Assembly: GCA_029862165.1 (NCBI GenBank)
Contig: JAOTXU010000003.1
Location: 124,001 to 188,000, forward strand
DNA: 64,000 nt
Direction: 5' to 3'
Source: Gammaproteobacteria bacterium
Lineage (GTDB): Bacteria; Pseudomonadota; Gammaproteobacteria; Steroidobacterales; JABDKV01
This document shows, one piece after another, positions 26,809 through 36,115 of this stretch. The notes below the pieces were generated by a model. It had not been told where the DNA came from. It ran no database searches and saw only the letters and a program-made list of their open reading frames with translations. Position 1 is the first letter of the stretch, and each line of letters opens with the position of its first letter. The translations under genes and the position numbers were made by a program.

Positions 26809-27900
26809 CTAGTCGTTCAGGCGATCAATGAAACTCTGGGTCTGCCATAGCGACTGAATCGTGGGCAAAATGAGGCTGACGACCCGGTTCCAGCGCGCCA
26901 GGTTCGATGTGGCCACGTATACGACATCCTGTGGCATCAGGCCAAACTGGGTTGCCAGCAGCATTGCGTCGGGTGATTTCGCATCGAGCCAATACACTGC
27001 TGCGCCCTCCGGCTCATTACGGAAAACAAACAAACGACTGGCGTCAGCAATATCCTCGTTGATGCCGCCGCTACTGCTTAGCGCTTCAGCCAGGTTCAGT
27101 TGGCCATCGGGCATTGGGATCGTGCCCGGGTTTATGACTGCTCCCATAACGTGTGTCATGAAGAAGCTGTTCTTGGGTACGTAGACGACGTCGCCATTTT
27201 GCAGCAGCGTATTCTGCGTCAGATCGCCTCGGTGCAACAGCCGCACCATATCAAAACTCAGTTTCTTTCCGTCGCGTAATACGGTGACCTTTTGAATAGC
27301 GGAATTCTCGCTGGGCCCACCGGAGAGATTGAGGGCTTCAACAAGAGTCATCGGTGTATCGGTTATAGGAAAAAAGCCAGGCTGTACAACCTCACCGGTT
27401 ACGTTTACTCGCTTACTGCGGAAACCGGCAATTCGCACATCCAGTTGCGGGTTGTTTATATAACGGCTGAGACGACTGGTGAGGTTGCCGCGAATCTCCG
27501 CCAGTGTGTTACCCCCTACATGAACCTCGCCGACGTATGGGAAGAAAATGTCGCCACTGGAGGATACGAGATGACCCTGAATATCCGGAGCTCGAAATTC
27601 GCCCGCGGGGATCGTTAGTTCGGGATGATCCCAAACCGTAAATATCAGAATATCTCTCGGGCCGACCTGATATTCGTAATTACGAAGCTGGTCGTCCAGT
27701 GTTGTATTCGAGGAAACAACCTGGCTTTGAGGAACCGACTTCGACGCAACGACCTGCGATGACAGGCGCACAATTCTGGGTTGCAACGACTGTTCCGCTG
27801 GTGTCGCCGGTTCGTATTTCCATGATTGTGTCTTCAGGTGCTGTCCCGGAATGGCGCATCCAGTCACGGCGAAAACGGCCAGAAAAACAATTAATCTCAC
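26809..27900 (-). CDS. Wza-type polysaccharide export lipoprotein
   Basis: A 363-residue outer-membrane polysaccharide export protein. A lipoprotein signal ends in the lipobox VTGC with Cys15. A Poly_export domain follows (YQVGPRDILIFTVWDHPEL, about 65-150) and then SLBB-like domains (RVNVTGEVVQPGFFPI and THVMGAVINPGTIPMP). The product should form the outer-membrane channel for a capsule or exopolysaccharide together with Wzc. The start is GTG at 27900, preceded by AGGGA; an ATG far upstream would place 100 non-signal residues before the lipobox and is rejected. It is divergent from the first glycosyltransferase gene of the locus. Confidence 0.9.
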   Translation of the reverse strand: MRLIVFLAVFAVTGCAIPGQHLKTQSWKYEPATPAEQSLQPRIVRLSSQVVASKSVPQSQVVSSNTTLDDQLRNYEYQVGPRDILIFTVWDHPELTIPAGEFRAPDIQGHLVSSSGDIFFPYVGEVHVGGNTLAEIRGNLTSRLSRYINNPQLDVRIAGFRSKRVNVTGEVVQPGFFPITDTPMTLVEALNLSGGPSENSAIQKVTVLRDGKKLSFDMVRLLHRGDLTQNTLLQNGDVVYVPKNSFFMTHVMGAVINPGTIPMPDGQLNLAEALSSSGGINEDIADASRLFVFRNEPEGAAVYWLDAKSPDAMLLATQFGLMPQDVVYVATSNLARWNRVVSLILPTIQSLWQTQSFIDRLND

Positions 27901-28105
27901 GTTTTCTATTTCCCTAAGCGTGCGATCATGCGCATTACGGTACAAATCAGGCGGATTGTAAGCAACTTGAAGCTGCAGCACCACCGGTACTCGCGCGAGT
28001 CTATTCATTTTCGGTGTGAATGCACAACGAACACCGTGAAATCGAGATATGGCATAATGAAACACCCACTTGATTCCAGCCCTTTGCTGCCCAGGCAATG
28101 ACGGC

Positions 28106-29266
28106 ATGAAAAAGAAACTCGTATTGATTGGACCATTGCCGAAGAGGCGAATTGAAGGCGTCTCTGTGTGTTTCAGCACGCTGGTGGCAGGGTTGCAGGA
28201 AGACAACATAGTAGTCGTAAACTCCAACTGGATGCGTCACGTCGAGACGCCAGGTAGATTCCAATTGTTACGGGCTATTGAGTCAGTCTTTGTCATACTA
28301 AAAGCAGCCTTTTTCTTGCCGCGTTCCCGTGCGGTATACCTAATCGTCGCGTCGAGCAAATGGGGATTCCTGCGGGACGCAGGCATCGTCATGATAGCCA
28401 GTCTTTTTCGGCGGCCTGTGGTTGCTCATTTGCACGGTGGGGGAATGCGTGGTTTCTACGTCCACAGGAGCAGAACTTTCAGGCGGTTCGTTCGCCATGT
28501 CTATTCCAGGGTCTCAACCGTTATTGTGTTGGGGGAGGGACTTCGCGGTCAATTCAGGTTTGTTCCGAAGACAACCAGGATTACCGTCGTGGCAAACGGA
28601 CTGCCGGTCGACATGGAGCCGACCGCCAAACAAGATCGCACGCTCGAATCACCGTTACGCCTGCTTTACATGTCCAACATCACACCGTCGAAAGGACTCG
28701 CTGATCTTATTGAGGCGCTGGCGATAGCACGCCGCTCTGCTGATGTCGAGTTAGATATATGTGGGGCGTTTTTAGGTGATGTGGACCATAGTGGAAGTCA
28801 AAGCGGCGACCAGTTTGCAGCAATCCTGGAAAAGAGAATCGATGAGCTGCAGGTACGAGATGCTGTGATTTTTCATGGCACAGTTTCGGGGGCAGAGAAA
28901 ACCGAAGTGTTCGGTAACGCACATGTGCTGGTTTTGCCGACATACTACAAGTGGGAGGGTCAGCCAATCAGCATTATCGAGGCCCAGGCCTGGGCGTTGC
29001 CGGTGGTGACAACCGATCACCGCGCCATCGGCGATTCCGTGATCTTTGGCGAGACCGCTGAGCGATGTGAGCCCCGGAATCCGACCAGCATCGCGCAAGC
29101 GATAGATAAGATAGTTGCAAGTCCTGAGATCTATGCGCGGTATGCCGCGGCAGCCTACCGAAATTATCGTGAACATTTCCAAATGGAAACCCATATTCGC
29201 AATATGCGCGGTGTTATCGAGGCTGCCGCCACAGTCCCGCTTTCCCCCTCAGCGGTCACGGAATGA
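28106..29266 (+). CDS. Family 4-like glycosyltransferase
   Basis: A 386-residue GT-B glycosyltransferase. The N-terminal domain starts with LVLIGPLPKRRIEGVSVCF. The C-terminal donor-binding half carries LLYMSNITPSKGLADLIEAL and the EX7E-like EGQPISIIEAQAWALPVV. It would add one sugar to a lipid-linked oligosaccharide on the cytoplasmic face of the membrane. ATG 28106 was chosen because it directly precedes the first beta-strand. It is the first plus-strand gene of the polysaccharide locus, followed by the phosphatase and kinase genes. Donor and acceptor are unknown. Confidence 0.87.
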   Translation: MKKKLVLIGPLPKRRIEGVSVCFSTLVAGLQEDNIVVVNSNWMRHVETPGRFQLLRAIESVFVILKAAFFLPRSRAVYLIVASSKWGFLRDAGIVMIASLFRRPVVAHLHGGGMRGFYVHRSRTFRRFVRHVYSRVSTVIVLGEGLRGQFRFVPKTTRITVVANGLPVDMEPTAKQDRTLESPLRLLYMSNITPSKGLADLIEALAIARRSADVELDICGAFLGDVDHSGSQSGDQFAAILEKRIDELQVRDAVIFHGTVSGAEKTEVFGNAHVLVLPTYYKWEGQPISIIEAQAWALPVVTTDHRAIGDSVIFGETAERCEPRNPTSIAQAIDKIVASPEIYARYAAAAYRNYREHFQMETHIRNMRGVIEAAATVPLSPSAVTE

Positions 29267-29390
29267 CCCAGGCATCCTTGGGCAGCATTTAAACGATGGC
29301 ATGCCATCACGCTCATGACTCCCGCTGGCCTTGCCTGGCTGAGTTGCCTAGAATCGCACCGTTTGCCTTGCCCATGTGAAACAAAGGTTT

Positions 29391-29831
29391 ATGCTAAAGA
29401 GAATCTTGGTGGTCTGTATCGGTAACATCTGCCGCAGCCCCATGGCTGCCGCTTTGCTGGACGCCTCACTGGCCGGAGACGCGTCAGTCAGCTCGGCAGG
29501 AATTGGTGCAATGGTGGGCTCGCCTGCCGATATCGTTGCAGTCGAGCTCATGGAGGAACGCGGCTTGGATATTACTGCTCATGTCGCTCGTCAGCTCGAC
29601 GAGAACTTGTTAAGGGATTCGGACGTTGTCGTGACCATGGATAGTGAACAGGTCAAATGGATTGAAAAGCACTGGCCGCAGTCGTGCGGTCGCGTGTATC
29701 GCTGGGGACACTGGGGCGATTTTGATGTTCCCGATCCTTACCGGCGCGGCGATCGAGCGTTCAGGGATGCGCTCGAGCTCATTCTCGACGGTCTCGATGA
29801 CTGGTCTACCAGGTTGCGGCAAATAACATGA
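29391..29831 (+). CDS. wzb: Low-molecular-weight protein tyrosine phosphatase (Wzb-like)
   Basis: A 146-residue phosphatase, the same size as E. coli Wzb. The P-loop VCIGNICRSP (catalytic Cys9 and Arg15) is at the N terminus and the general acid Asp is in VPDPYRRG near 112. It dephosphorylates the tyrosine kinase encoded 43 bases downstream, which allows cycles of Wzc phosphorylation needed for polysaccharide polymerisation and export. ATG 29391 gives the standard N terminus MLKRILVV; a GTG at 29376 would add five residues. Confidence 0.92.
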   Translation: MLKRILVVCIGNICRSPMAAALLDASLAGDASVSSAGIGAMVGSPADIVAVELMEERGLDITAHVARQLDENLLRDSDVVVTMDSEQVKWIEKHWPQSCGRVYRWGHWGDFDVPDPYRRGDRAFRDALELILDGLDDWSTRLRQIT

Positions 29832-29874
29832 GACTCAGCATTCGCCATGAGTTGTCGAGGGGTGAGATCACAAT

Positions 29875-32070
29875 ATGAATGACGTCGGTCCAGCCGGATC
29901 GCACAACTACGGTGAGCGCCGTGGTGAGGTTGATCTACGAGAGCTACTGGCCATATTCGGCGACAGATGGCGCTGGATCGCTGGTTTCTGGGTGATCGCG
30001 GTACTCGCAACCGCGTTTTACGCACTGACCACCACCCCTATTTATCGGACCAATGCGTTGATTCAAGTCGAGGAGAAGAATAGTGGCATGAGCGCGCTTG
30101 GCGATCTTACTTCAGTGCTGGCAGGCAAGACGCAAACCGAGGCTGAGCGCGAAATAATTCGGTCGCGTGCCGTATTGGGCGCTGCGATTGAACGAGAGAG
30201 TCTCCATATCGAGGTCCGTCCCGTATATTTTCCCTTTATTGGTGAGGCACTCGCACGGCGCCATGATCCGCTCGACGGACCAGCGAAGCCTCCATTGGGG
30301 CTGAAAAGTTTCGCCTGGGGTGGTGAACGCATTCAGATCGACCGTCTGGACATTCCGAGAGACTTGCAGGGTCAGGAACTGACCCTGAGCGCACGCAGCA
30401 AAAACGAGTTTGAGCTACTCCTCGAAGAAAACGTGTTACTAAAAGGTAAAGTTGGTGAAGCGGCCGATGGGCGCGGCACATCCGTATTCGTAGCTGAACT
30501 CATAGCGCGCCCTGAAACCCGCTTTCGCCTGGTGCGTCACAACAGGTTGAGTGCGCTCGGTCGGCTGAAGGCTGGGTTGTCCGTGGCAGAGGTTGGCCGG
30601 CAAACCGGGATACTCGAATTGACTCTGGACGGTGCTTCGCCTGATCAAATAGCCGCAACGTTAAACGCGATCGCTTCGATCTATCTTCGGCAAAACGTTG
30701 AGAGGACCTCCGAAGATGCGGCCAAGACACTTACCTTTCTTGATGCGCAATTGCCCGAGCTAAAGAAGCAATTGGACGCGGCCGAAGCCGCGCTGAATCA
30801 GTATCGAGTAACGCAAGGCAGTATTGACTTGAGTCTTGAAGCTCAAAGCCTGCTTGAGCAGATGGCTGAAGTGGAGAGGCAAATATCGGAATTGGAATTG
30901 AAGCAGGCTGAGCTGGGGCAACGCTTTACTGCAGAACACCCGGTAATGGCCGCCGTCCAGCAGCAACGGTCGGAACTGTCAACCATCCGATCGACGATGC
31001 AGGCACAGATACGACAGGTGCCGGAGGCAGAACGGTTTTCTCTCCGTCTTATGCGTGATGTTCAGGTTGCCAATGAGCTTTACATGCTTCTGTTGAATCG
31101 AGCACAGGAATTGAAGGTGGTTAGGGCCGGCACGGTGGGAAATGTCCGAATAATCGATGAAGCTTTTGTTCCGTTGCGTCCCATTAAGCCAAAGAAGGCG
31201 CTTCTCCTCATGTTCGGTTCTGTCCTGGGTGTAATGCTCGGAATGATATTCATTGTTATTAGAGAAGCGCTCAACCCCGCGATTCGGGATCCGGACGAAC
31301 TGGAAAAAATTGGTGGCTTGCCCGTCTATGCGATTATTCCGCACAGTGAGCAGGAGCAAAGCCTCAACGCAAAACTGTCTGAACGCTCTTCCACAGGCCA
31401 GCTTCTCGTTACGGCAAAGTCCGATGATGCTGCCGTTGAGAGTCTCCGGTCGCTGCGAACCAGCCTTGAGTTTCTGTTGATAGATATTGAGCCCAAGATT
31501 GTAACGGTCACCGGGCCTGCGCCGGGGGCCGGCAAATCGTTTGTTACAGCCAACCTTGCCGCCTTGTTTCTGCAAGCCGGGAAAAAAGCGTTGCTTGTGG
31601 ATGCCGATTTACGAAAAGGTCACTTGCACAGGTTGTTTTCGCTGGCGCGTCAGCCTGGTCTCGTTGAAGTGATCTCGTGTCAGCAAACAATCGATGATGC
31701 TATTCGTCGTGTAATAGCCGAGGGGTTGGATTTTATTTCGACCGGCGAAATACCGCCAAATCCCTCGGAGCTGATCACCAGCAGCCAATTCGAAAAGGTC
31801 TTGACGGAGCTGGGGCAGCGCTACGACATCGTCCTAATGGATGCGCCACCGGTACTCGGTGCGGCTGAATCAGCTGCGCTGGCGAGGCTTTCAACGATAA
31901 ATCTGCTGGTTGTACGCAGCGAGCAACAGACGCCGCGTGAGGTGGAGCTCGCTCTGACCATGCTTCGTCAGGCCGGCGCAAACCCGAAGGGTTTCGTTCT
32001 GAACGACTTGCAGAGTTCCAGACGCCATTCCTACGCCGGCTACCACTACTATCGTTATCACAAAGAGTAA
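29875..32070 (+). CDS. wzc: Wzc-like chain-length determinant / BY tyrosine kinase
   Basis: A 731-residue inner-membrane protein. It has an N-terminal Wzz domain with a first membrane helix (about 33-52), a coiled-coil periplasmic region (about 265-390), a second helix (about 442-462), and a cytoplasmic BY-kinase domain. Walker A GPAPGAGKS lies near 545, Walker A' ALLVDADLR near 571 and Walker B VLMDAPP near 652. The C terminus has five Tyr within YAGYHYYRY, the autophosphorylation cluster. It controls chain length and export with Wza and is counteracted by the adjacent Wzb. It is convergent with the next glycosyltransferase, 17 bases apart. Confidence 0.94.
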   Translation: MNDVGPAGSHNYGERRGEVDLRELLAIFGDRWRWIAGFWVIAVLATAFYALTTTPIYRTNALIQVEEKNSGMSALGDLTSVLAGKTQTEAEREIIRSRAVLGAAIERESLHIEVRPVYFPFIGEALARRHDPLDGPAKPPLGLKSFAWGGERIQIDRLDIPRDLQGQELTLSARSKNEFELLLEENVLLKGKVGEAADGRGTSVFVAELIARPETRFRLVRHNRLSALGRLKAGLSVAEVGRQTGILELTLDGASPDQIAATLNAIASIYLRQNVERTSEDAAKTLTFLDAQLPELKKQLDAAEAALNQYRVTQGSIDLSLEAQSLLEQMAEVERQISELELKQAELGQRFTAEHPVMAAVQQQRSELSTIRSTMQAQIRQVPEAERFSLRLMRDVQVANELYMLLLNRAQELKVVRAGTVGNVRIIDEAFVPLRPIKPKKALLLMFGSVLGVMLGMIFIVIREALNPAIRDPDELEKIGGLPVYAIIPHSEQEQSLNAKLSERSSTGQLLVTAKSDDAAVESLRSLRTSLEFLLIDIEPKIVTVTGPAPGAGKSFVTANLAALFLQAGKKALLVDADLRKGHLHRLFSLARQPGLVEVISCQQTIDDAIRRVIAEGLDFISTGEIPPNPSELITSSQFEKVLTELGQRYDIVLMDAPPVLGAAESAALARLSTINLLVVRSEQQTPREVELALTMLRQAGANPKGFVLNDLQSSRRHSYAGYHYYRYHKE

Positions 32071-32087
32071 GATATCCGACGTTTTTC

Positions 32088-33200
32088 TTAGTCTTGCAGG
32101 CCGCGGATAAAATTCTGTGCCATTTTTTTCGCACTGAGACGATGACGCACGAGGTTCTGCGCAGCCAATCCCATTGATGTTCGATTAGTGTCATTCAGCA
32201 GGGTCTGCATCGCTTCTGCGAGGAACGACGGCTCTCCCCCCTTGAATGACATGCCGTGCTCCCCATCGCGAAACAAAAGCGCTTCTGGCATATGACCGCT
32301 GGCAGGAGATGAAATGACCGCCGGCAGCGCGTAACAAAAAGCGTGGACCAGTGACAGCCCAACGGCACCACCGTAGACGAAAAGATCCGAGCTGCGCATC
32401 CACAGTCCGATTTGCGCTTCATCGAACACGGGCCCGACAAAAAACACATTGTCCATAACGCCAAGTCTGGCTGCAGTTTTCTTCAGGTCGTCCAGTTCCT
32501 CGCCACCGCCGAGGATCGCCAGACGGATATTGTCTACAGCGCGTAGCTCCGCCAATGCCCGTAGAACCAGGTCGACCCTTGCCTTCTTTGTCAGGCGACC
32601 AATCGTAAGAACCATTTTTTCAGTGCCGAGGCCCAGTCCGGTTTTGAAATTCTCGATTTGGTGCTTGGTCAATGTGTCGCTAACAGCGAGGCACTTTTCC
32701 GTATCGACGGAATTATCAATTCCGACTGCGCGTTTACGCAGTACCGCCGGTAATAGCGGGACCTCCTCCGGGTAGTAGAGAAAAACGCGATGGGCCAGGC
32801 GCATTAGCTGCTTTCTGAGCCAGGCACGCAGCGGACGCGAAGTTGAGGACATTGCGTGGCCCCACCACACGATCTTGATGCCTTTTATCCGTGCAACAAC
32901 AAGTGCCACCAGCGTCGACAGATAGCGCGGATTGCCGTTCACGACAAGTACTTCGGGTGGATCGCGTAGCAGGCGTCTCACCACATTCTTTTGCCACGCA
33001 GCCATCCGGCCAAAAGCTGTCGTCTCGACGAGCTCCACCGGACAATTGATTCCTGCAACGTCACTCTTTGCGCCATCTATAGAAACTTCCGAACAGATGA
33101 GGAGAACGTTAAGCTGTCGAGCCAGCAATTCGAAAAAGGCCCGTCTGTAGTCCGGGCAGGCTGGCTGAACAACTAATACACGCTGTTGCGGTCCTGACAT
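32088..33200 (-). CDS. Glycosyltransferase (GT4-like) of the polysaccharide locus
   Basis: A 370-residue GT-B enzyme. The C-terminal half contains VLTIGRLTKKARVDLVLRAL and a donor region PAVISSPASGHMPEALLFRDGEHG. The usual EX7E is altered, with Gly and Pro around the first Glu, so activity details are uncertain. It lies on the minus strand 15 bases downstream of the FkbM methyltransferase gene, and the two probably form a transcript reading towards wzc. The protein should be cytoplasmic and membrane-associated. Donor and acceptor are unknown. Confidence 0.82.
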   Translation of the reverse strand: MSGPQQRVLVVQPACPDYRRAFFELLARQLNVLLICSEVSIDGAKSDVAGINCPVELVETTAFGRMAAWQKNVVRRLLRDPPEVLVVNGNPRYLSTLVALVVARIKGIKIVWWGHAMSSTSRPLRAWLRKQLMRLAHRVFLYYPEEVPLLPAVLRKRAVGIDNSVDTEKCLAVSDTLTKHQIENFKTGLGLGTEKMVLTIGRLTKKARVDLVLRALAELRAVDNIRLAILGGGEELDDLKKTAARLGVMDNVFFVGPVFDEAQIGLWMRSSDLFVYGGAVGLSLVHAFCYALPAVISSPASGHMPEALLFRDGEHGMSFKGGEPSFLAEAMQTLLNDTNRTSMGLAAQNLVRHRLSAKKMAQNFIRGLQD

Positions 33201-33215
33201 GGCCGTTTGGAGCCC

Positions 33216-33959
33216 TCAGTGCCCGGAGTGTTTTGTGGACAGGGCAAATGTGTAATTGCAACCGTCCACTGCTATCAGTCTATAACCTGAATCGATCAGG
33301 CTGCTGATTGATTCCCTTATTCTCGTCAAAAAACCGTCATCGATTGGAGTATGCGCCTCATCGTATTCGATACAAATTATTTTGATGTTCAACCGATCAT
33401 AGAGTAGGGATTCAATGACTTTGTACTCCGCACCTTCGATGTCCAATTTCAATAAGTCGATTTGCTTGTGCCCGTTTTCGTTCATAATCTGACTCAGGCG
33501 CAAGCATCGCGCCTCAAAAAACTCATCGCTCTTATGCAGGTTCATTATTGAGTGCGATACGTGTTCGCTATTTGCCGGAGCAAAAAACTTCAAAACAGAA
33601 TCAGAATCCCACAAACCAATCTGGGAAAAATGGAAGCCTTTATAATCGCTGTAATTTTCTTGCACATAATTAACCGCTCTGGGCGTGGGGTCAAACGCGT
33701 ATACAGCACAGTTGTATTTTTCGATTAGTCCGATATCGAACGAAACATCTTCGCCCACACCGCCGCAATAACAGATTGAGTGCTTGTTCAGCACACCGTC
33801 GGGGACTACCCACCCACCGTAGCGCGTGCCTATCCGGGTTAAGGGAATACCACGTGTGATAGGAAATCCAGTTCGCCAGTCACGTCCACGGACAGCGCCA
33901 ACTGCGGTGCGCGTTCTTTTCAAGAGAGCGTTTCGAACCCTTAGCAACAGAGCAAACAT
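33216..33959 (-). CDS. FkbM-family methyltransferase
   Basis: A 247-residue SAM-dependent methyltransferase of the FkbM type, recognisable by VYAFDPTPRAVNYVQ (SAM-binding acidic turn) and LLKLDIEGAEYKVIESLL. Members O-methylate sugars or polyketides. In this locus a sugar hydroxyl on the surface polysaccharide is the likely target. The gene looks visibly richer in A+T than its neighbours, a possible sign of separate acquisition. It precedes the minus-strand glycosyltransferase by 15 bases. A GC-skew and codon-usage calculation would test the transfer idea. Confidence 0.85.
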   Translation of the reverse strand: MFALLLRVRNALLKRTRTAVGAVRGRDWRTGFPITRGIPLTRIGTRYGGWVVPDGVLNKHSICYCGGVGEDVSFDIGLIEKYNCAVYAFDPTPRAVNYVQENYSDYKGFHFSQIGLWDSDSVLKFFAPANSEHVSHSIMNLHKSDEFFEARCLRLSQIMNENGHKQIDLLKLDIEGAEYKVIESLLYDRLNIKIICIEYDEAHTPIDDGFLTRIRESISSLIDSGYRLIAVDGCNYTFALSTKHSGH

Positions 33960-34240
33960 CGGCTAATCCTTCGATTATAGTGGGATCGCTGACCGATCCA
34001 CATCGGGAGTATTGGCGTTGGGGCGGTAAAAATGGAACCGCGAGCAGGAGATGGCTTCGATATGGTTGTTTTGCCCACAAACAGGTCTGGTGTATGGCTC
34101 TGGAGCATCAACAGTGGTGGATCATTGTGCCGCCGGCCCGTAGGCGTGACAAGCCAGGCACGCCGGGGAGATGTTTGCCTTGGCGACGTTAGGTACCGCC
34201 TGTGACATAATTTGATCCTCTTTCAAAGCGCCAGCATCGC
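33960..34240. other. Intergenic region between divergent polysaccharide genes
   Basis: About 280 bases that must contain the promoters for the minus-strand FkbM gene and the plus-strand cysH/sqd run. A 70-codon frame (33980-34192) has no convincing protein character. An A+T-rich ACATAATTTGATCC near 34206 could hold a -10 element. No RNA gene is seen. Confidence 0.5.
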
Positions 34241-35383
34241 GTGAATCCGGAAAAACAACGTCTATTAATCGTGAGCCCGACGCCGCCACCGGTGTCAGGA
34301 CCGGAAGTGATGACGCAGCACCTGCTCAACTCCAGTCTGCGGGATAAATACGAGCTGGTTCACTACAACATCAGTAAGAATCGCGGTATCGAAAAGAAGG
34401 CCAGATTCGACACCGTCAATGTGTTCTTCGGGATTGTGCAGCCGTTCGTTCTGGCGTGGATTTTGCTGACACGGCGGCCAGCGGCCATGTATACGAACCT
34501 GGCTCAGAATCTCGGCGGGGTTTTGCGGTACACCTCTTTTATATGGATAGCACGCCTTTTCCGAATCCCGGTCGTGACGCGCGTCATGGGTGACGGTTTT
34601 GGGCATTTCTACCAGCGCACACGTTTGAAGTGGCTGGTCGATGCGACCGTAAAGCGCATCGACCGGGTGATCGTCCGTGCTGAGCTTTTAAAAGAACAAT
34701 TTGAAGGCATTATCCCGATGGATAAGTTGCGCGTGATATATAGCGGAATCGCCGTCGAGGAGTTCGAGCGTACGGATCTCAAGGAAGAGCGCGCCGACGT
34801 CTTTAACGTCCTGTTCGTCGGTTACCTTAGTCAGGCAAAAGGGGCATTCGATTTGCTGCGTGCAATTCCCGATGTCGTCAAAGAAGAACCGCACACAAAG
34901 TTTCGCTTCATGGGCGCGCGGCTCACTGAAGAGCGAAACATCGTCTATATCGACGGAGTCGAGCGGCCTCAGAACGAAGTCCTGGACGAGCTGATAAACA
35001 ACGACTCAGTGCGGGAGCATGTCGAATTCCTGGGTATCCTGCAGGGAACTGAAAAAGTGCGGGAATTTCTCAACGCAGACGTGCTAGTGTTTCCGTCCCA
35101 TTCTGAGGCCTTTCCTACTGTGGTGCTGGAGGCAATGGCGGCCGGGTTGCCGATTATTTCGACGCCTGTCGGCGTATTGCCGGAAGCATTTGATGAGCGC
35201 AGTATTATCTTTAATGATCCTGGTGATGTAGAGGCGCTGAAGACCTCTATCCTGAGGATCACGCGCGATGCGGAGTTGAGGCGGACAATGGGCCGCTACA
35301 ACTACGAAGAAGCGCGAAGGAATTATACGGTGGACTGTTACGGCGAGCGGCTTAAATCGCTATTCGATGAGTTGTTGGCTTAG
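34241..35383 (+). CDS. Glycosyltransferase (GT4-like), head of the sulfoquinovose run
   Basis: A 380-residue GT-B protein. The N terminus LLIVSPTPPPVSGPEVMTQHLL is the acceptor-side glycine/proline loop. The C-terminal half has VLFVGYLSQAKGAFDLLRAI and HSEAFPTVVLEAMAAGLPIIS, with the EX7E pair intact. The start is GTG at 34241, the only start before the first beta-strand; no clear ribosome site precedes it. It is followed after 39 bases by cysH, a CapD-like gene, a UDP-sulfoquinovose synthase and an epimerase. It is therefore the prime candidate for transferring sulfoquinovose, since plant and cyanobacterial sulfoquinovosyltransferases are also GT4. That assignment is inference. Confidence 0.85.
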   Translation: MNPEKQRLLIVSPTPPPVSGPEVMTQHLLNSSLRDKYELVHYNISKNRGIEKKARFDTVNVFFGIVQPFVLAWILLTRRPAAMYTNLAQNLGGVLRYTSFIWIARLFRIPVVTRVMGDGFGHFYQRTRLKWLVDATVKRIDRVIVRAELLKEQFEGIIPMDKLRVIYSGIAVEEFERTDLKEERADVFNVLFVGYLSQAKGAFDLLRAIPDVVKEEPHTKFRFMGARLTEERNIVYIDGVERPQNEVLDELINNDSVREHVEFLGILQGTEKVREFLNADVLVFPSHSEAFPTVVLEAMAAGLPIISTPVGVLPEAFDERSIIFNDPGDVEALKTSILRITRDAELRRTMGRYNYEEARRNYTVDCYGERLKSLFDELLA

Positions 35384-35422
35384 TTTCTAAGGGCTCAAGC
35401 GAGAGTGCAAAAAAGGAAAAAA

Positions 35423-36115
35423 ATGAAGATACTCGAGACAGATAGACGCCTCCTCGAAGTACGATCGGCTGAAGAACGTGTCGCATGGATTCTGCAACAT
35501 TGTGGCGGGCGGGCCATTGTGTCCACAAGTTTTGGTATCCAAAGTGCTGTCTTGTTGCACATGGTCGCAGCGCAGCGACCGGATGTTCCTGTCGTGTTCA
35601 TTGACACAGGATTTCTCTTCGACGAAACCTACCGTTTCGCAGCGGAACTGGAACAACAACTCGGCCTGAACGTCAGGGTCTATAAACCTGCGCTGTCGCC
35701 GCAACAATTGGTTGAATCGCACGGCGAGCTTTGGGCGGCTGGTGAAGACGGTCTTGCTCAGTACAACCAGATCGTAAAGGTCGAGCCGATGCAGCGGGCG
35801 ATCAAAGAACTGCGTCCGTTAGCATGGCTGTCGGGAGTACGGCGCCTGCAGGCATCTTCCCGGTCCAACCGGCCGGTGAGCGATGAGCAGTGGGGGGTTG
35901 CCAAGATGTATCCGCTGATCGACTGGACCGACCGGGACGTTTATCGCTACCTCAAGAAGCACGACTTGTCGTACCATCCCCTGTGGGAGCAAGGCTACGT
36001 GTCGGTCGGTGATTACCACAGCTCCAAACCGTTGACCGCAGGTGCCGATCATGAGGCCACGCGCTTTGGCGGAACGAAGCGGGAATGCGGATTGCACCAA
36101 GAAAACGCCAAATGA
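35423..36115 (+). CDS. cysH: Phosphoadenylyl-sulfate (PAPS) reductase
   Basis: A 230-residue enzyme closely resembling E. coli CysH. It reduces PAPS to sulfite using thioredoxin or glutaredoxin. The catalytic Cys222 is in the C-terminal KRECGLH. The PP-loop region TSFGIQSAVLLH and the FIDTGFLFDETY, LSGVRRLQASSRSNRP and YHPLWEQGYVSVGD blocks are present. Only two cysteines exist (27 and 222) and the paired CC/CxxC iron-sulfur motif is absent, so it is a PAPS-type rather than an APS-type reductase. ATG 35423 follows AAAGG. The stop overlaps the next ATG (ATGA). cysJI, the usual partners, are absent; instead a sulfite-consuming sugar enzyme lies two genes on. Confidence 0.93.
   Translation: MKILETDRRLLEVRSAEERVAWILQHCGGRAIVSTSFGIQSAVLLHMVAAQRPDVPVVFIDTGFLFDETYRFAAELEQQLGLNVRVYKPALSPQQLVESHGELWAAGEDGLAQYNQIVKVEPMQRAIKELRPLAWLSGVRRLQASSRSNRPVSDEQWGVAKMYPLIDWTDRDVYRYLKKHDLSYHPLWEQGYVSVGDYHSSKPLTAGADHEATRFGGTKRECGLHQENAK

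Noticed and set aside
26809-28227. 472-residue version of the Wza-like protein
   Set aside because: The extra N-terminal 109 residues precede a perfect lipoprotein signal that has its own GTG and AGGGA site.
33980-34192. 70-codon plus-strand ORF between divergent polysaccharide genes
   Set aside because: No ribosome site, unusual composition and no recognised motif; the region is better read as promoter space.
35423-36115. APS reductase instead of PAPS reductase
   Set aside because: The CC and CxxC cluster cysteines of APS reductases are absent; only Cys27 and the catalytic Cys222 are present.
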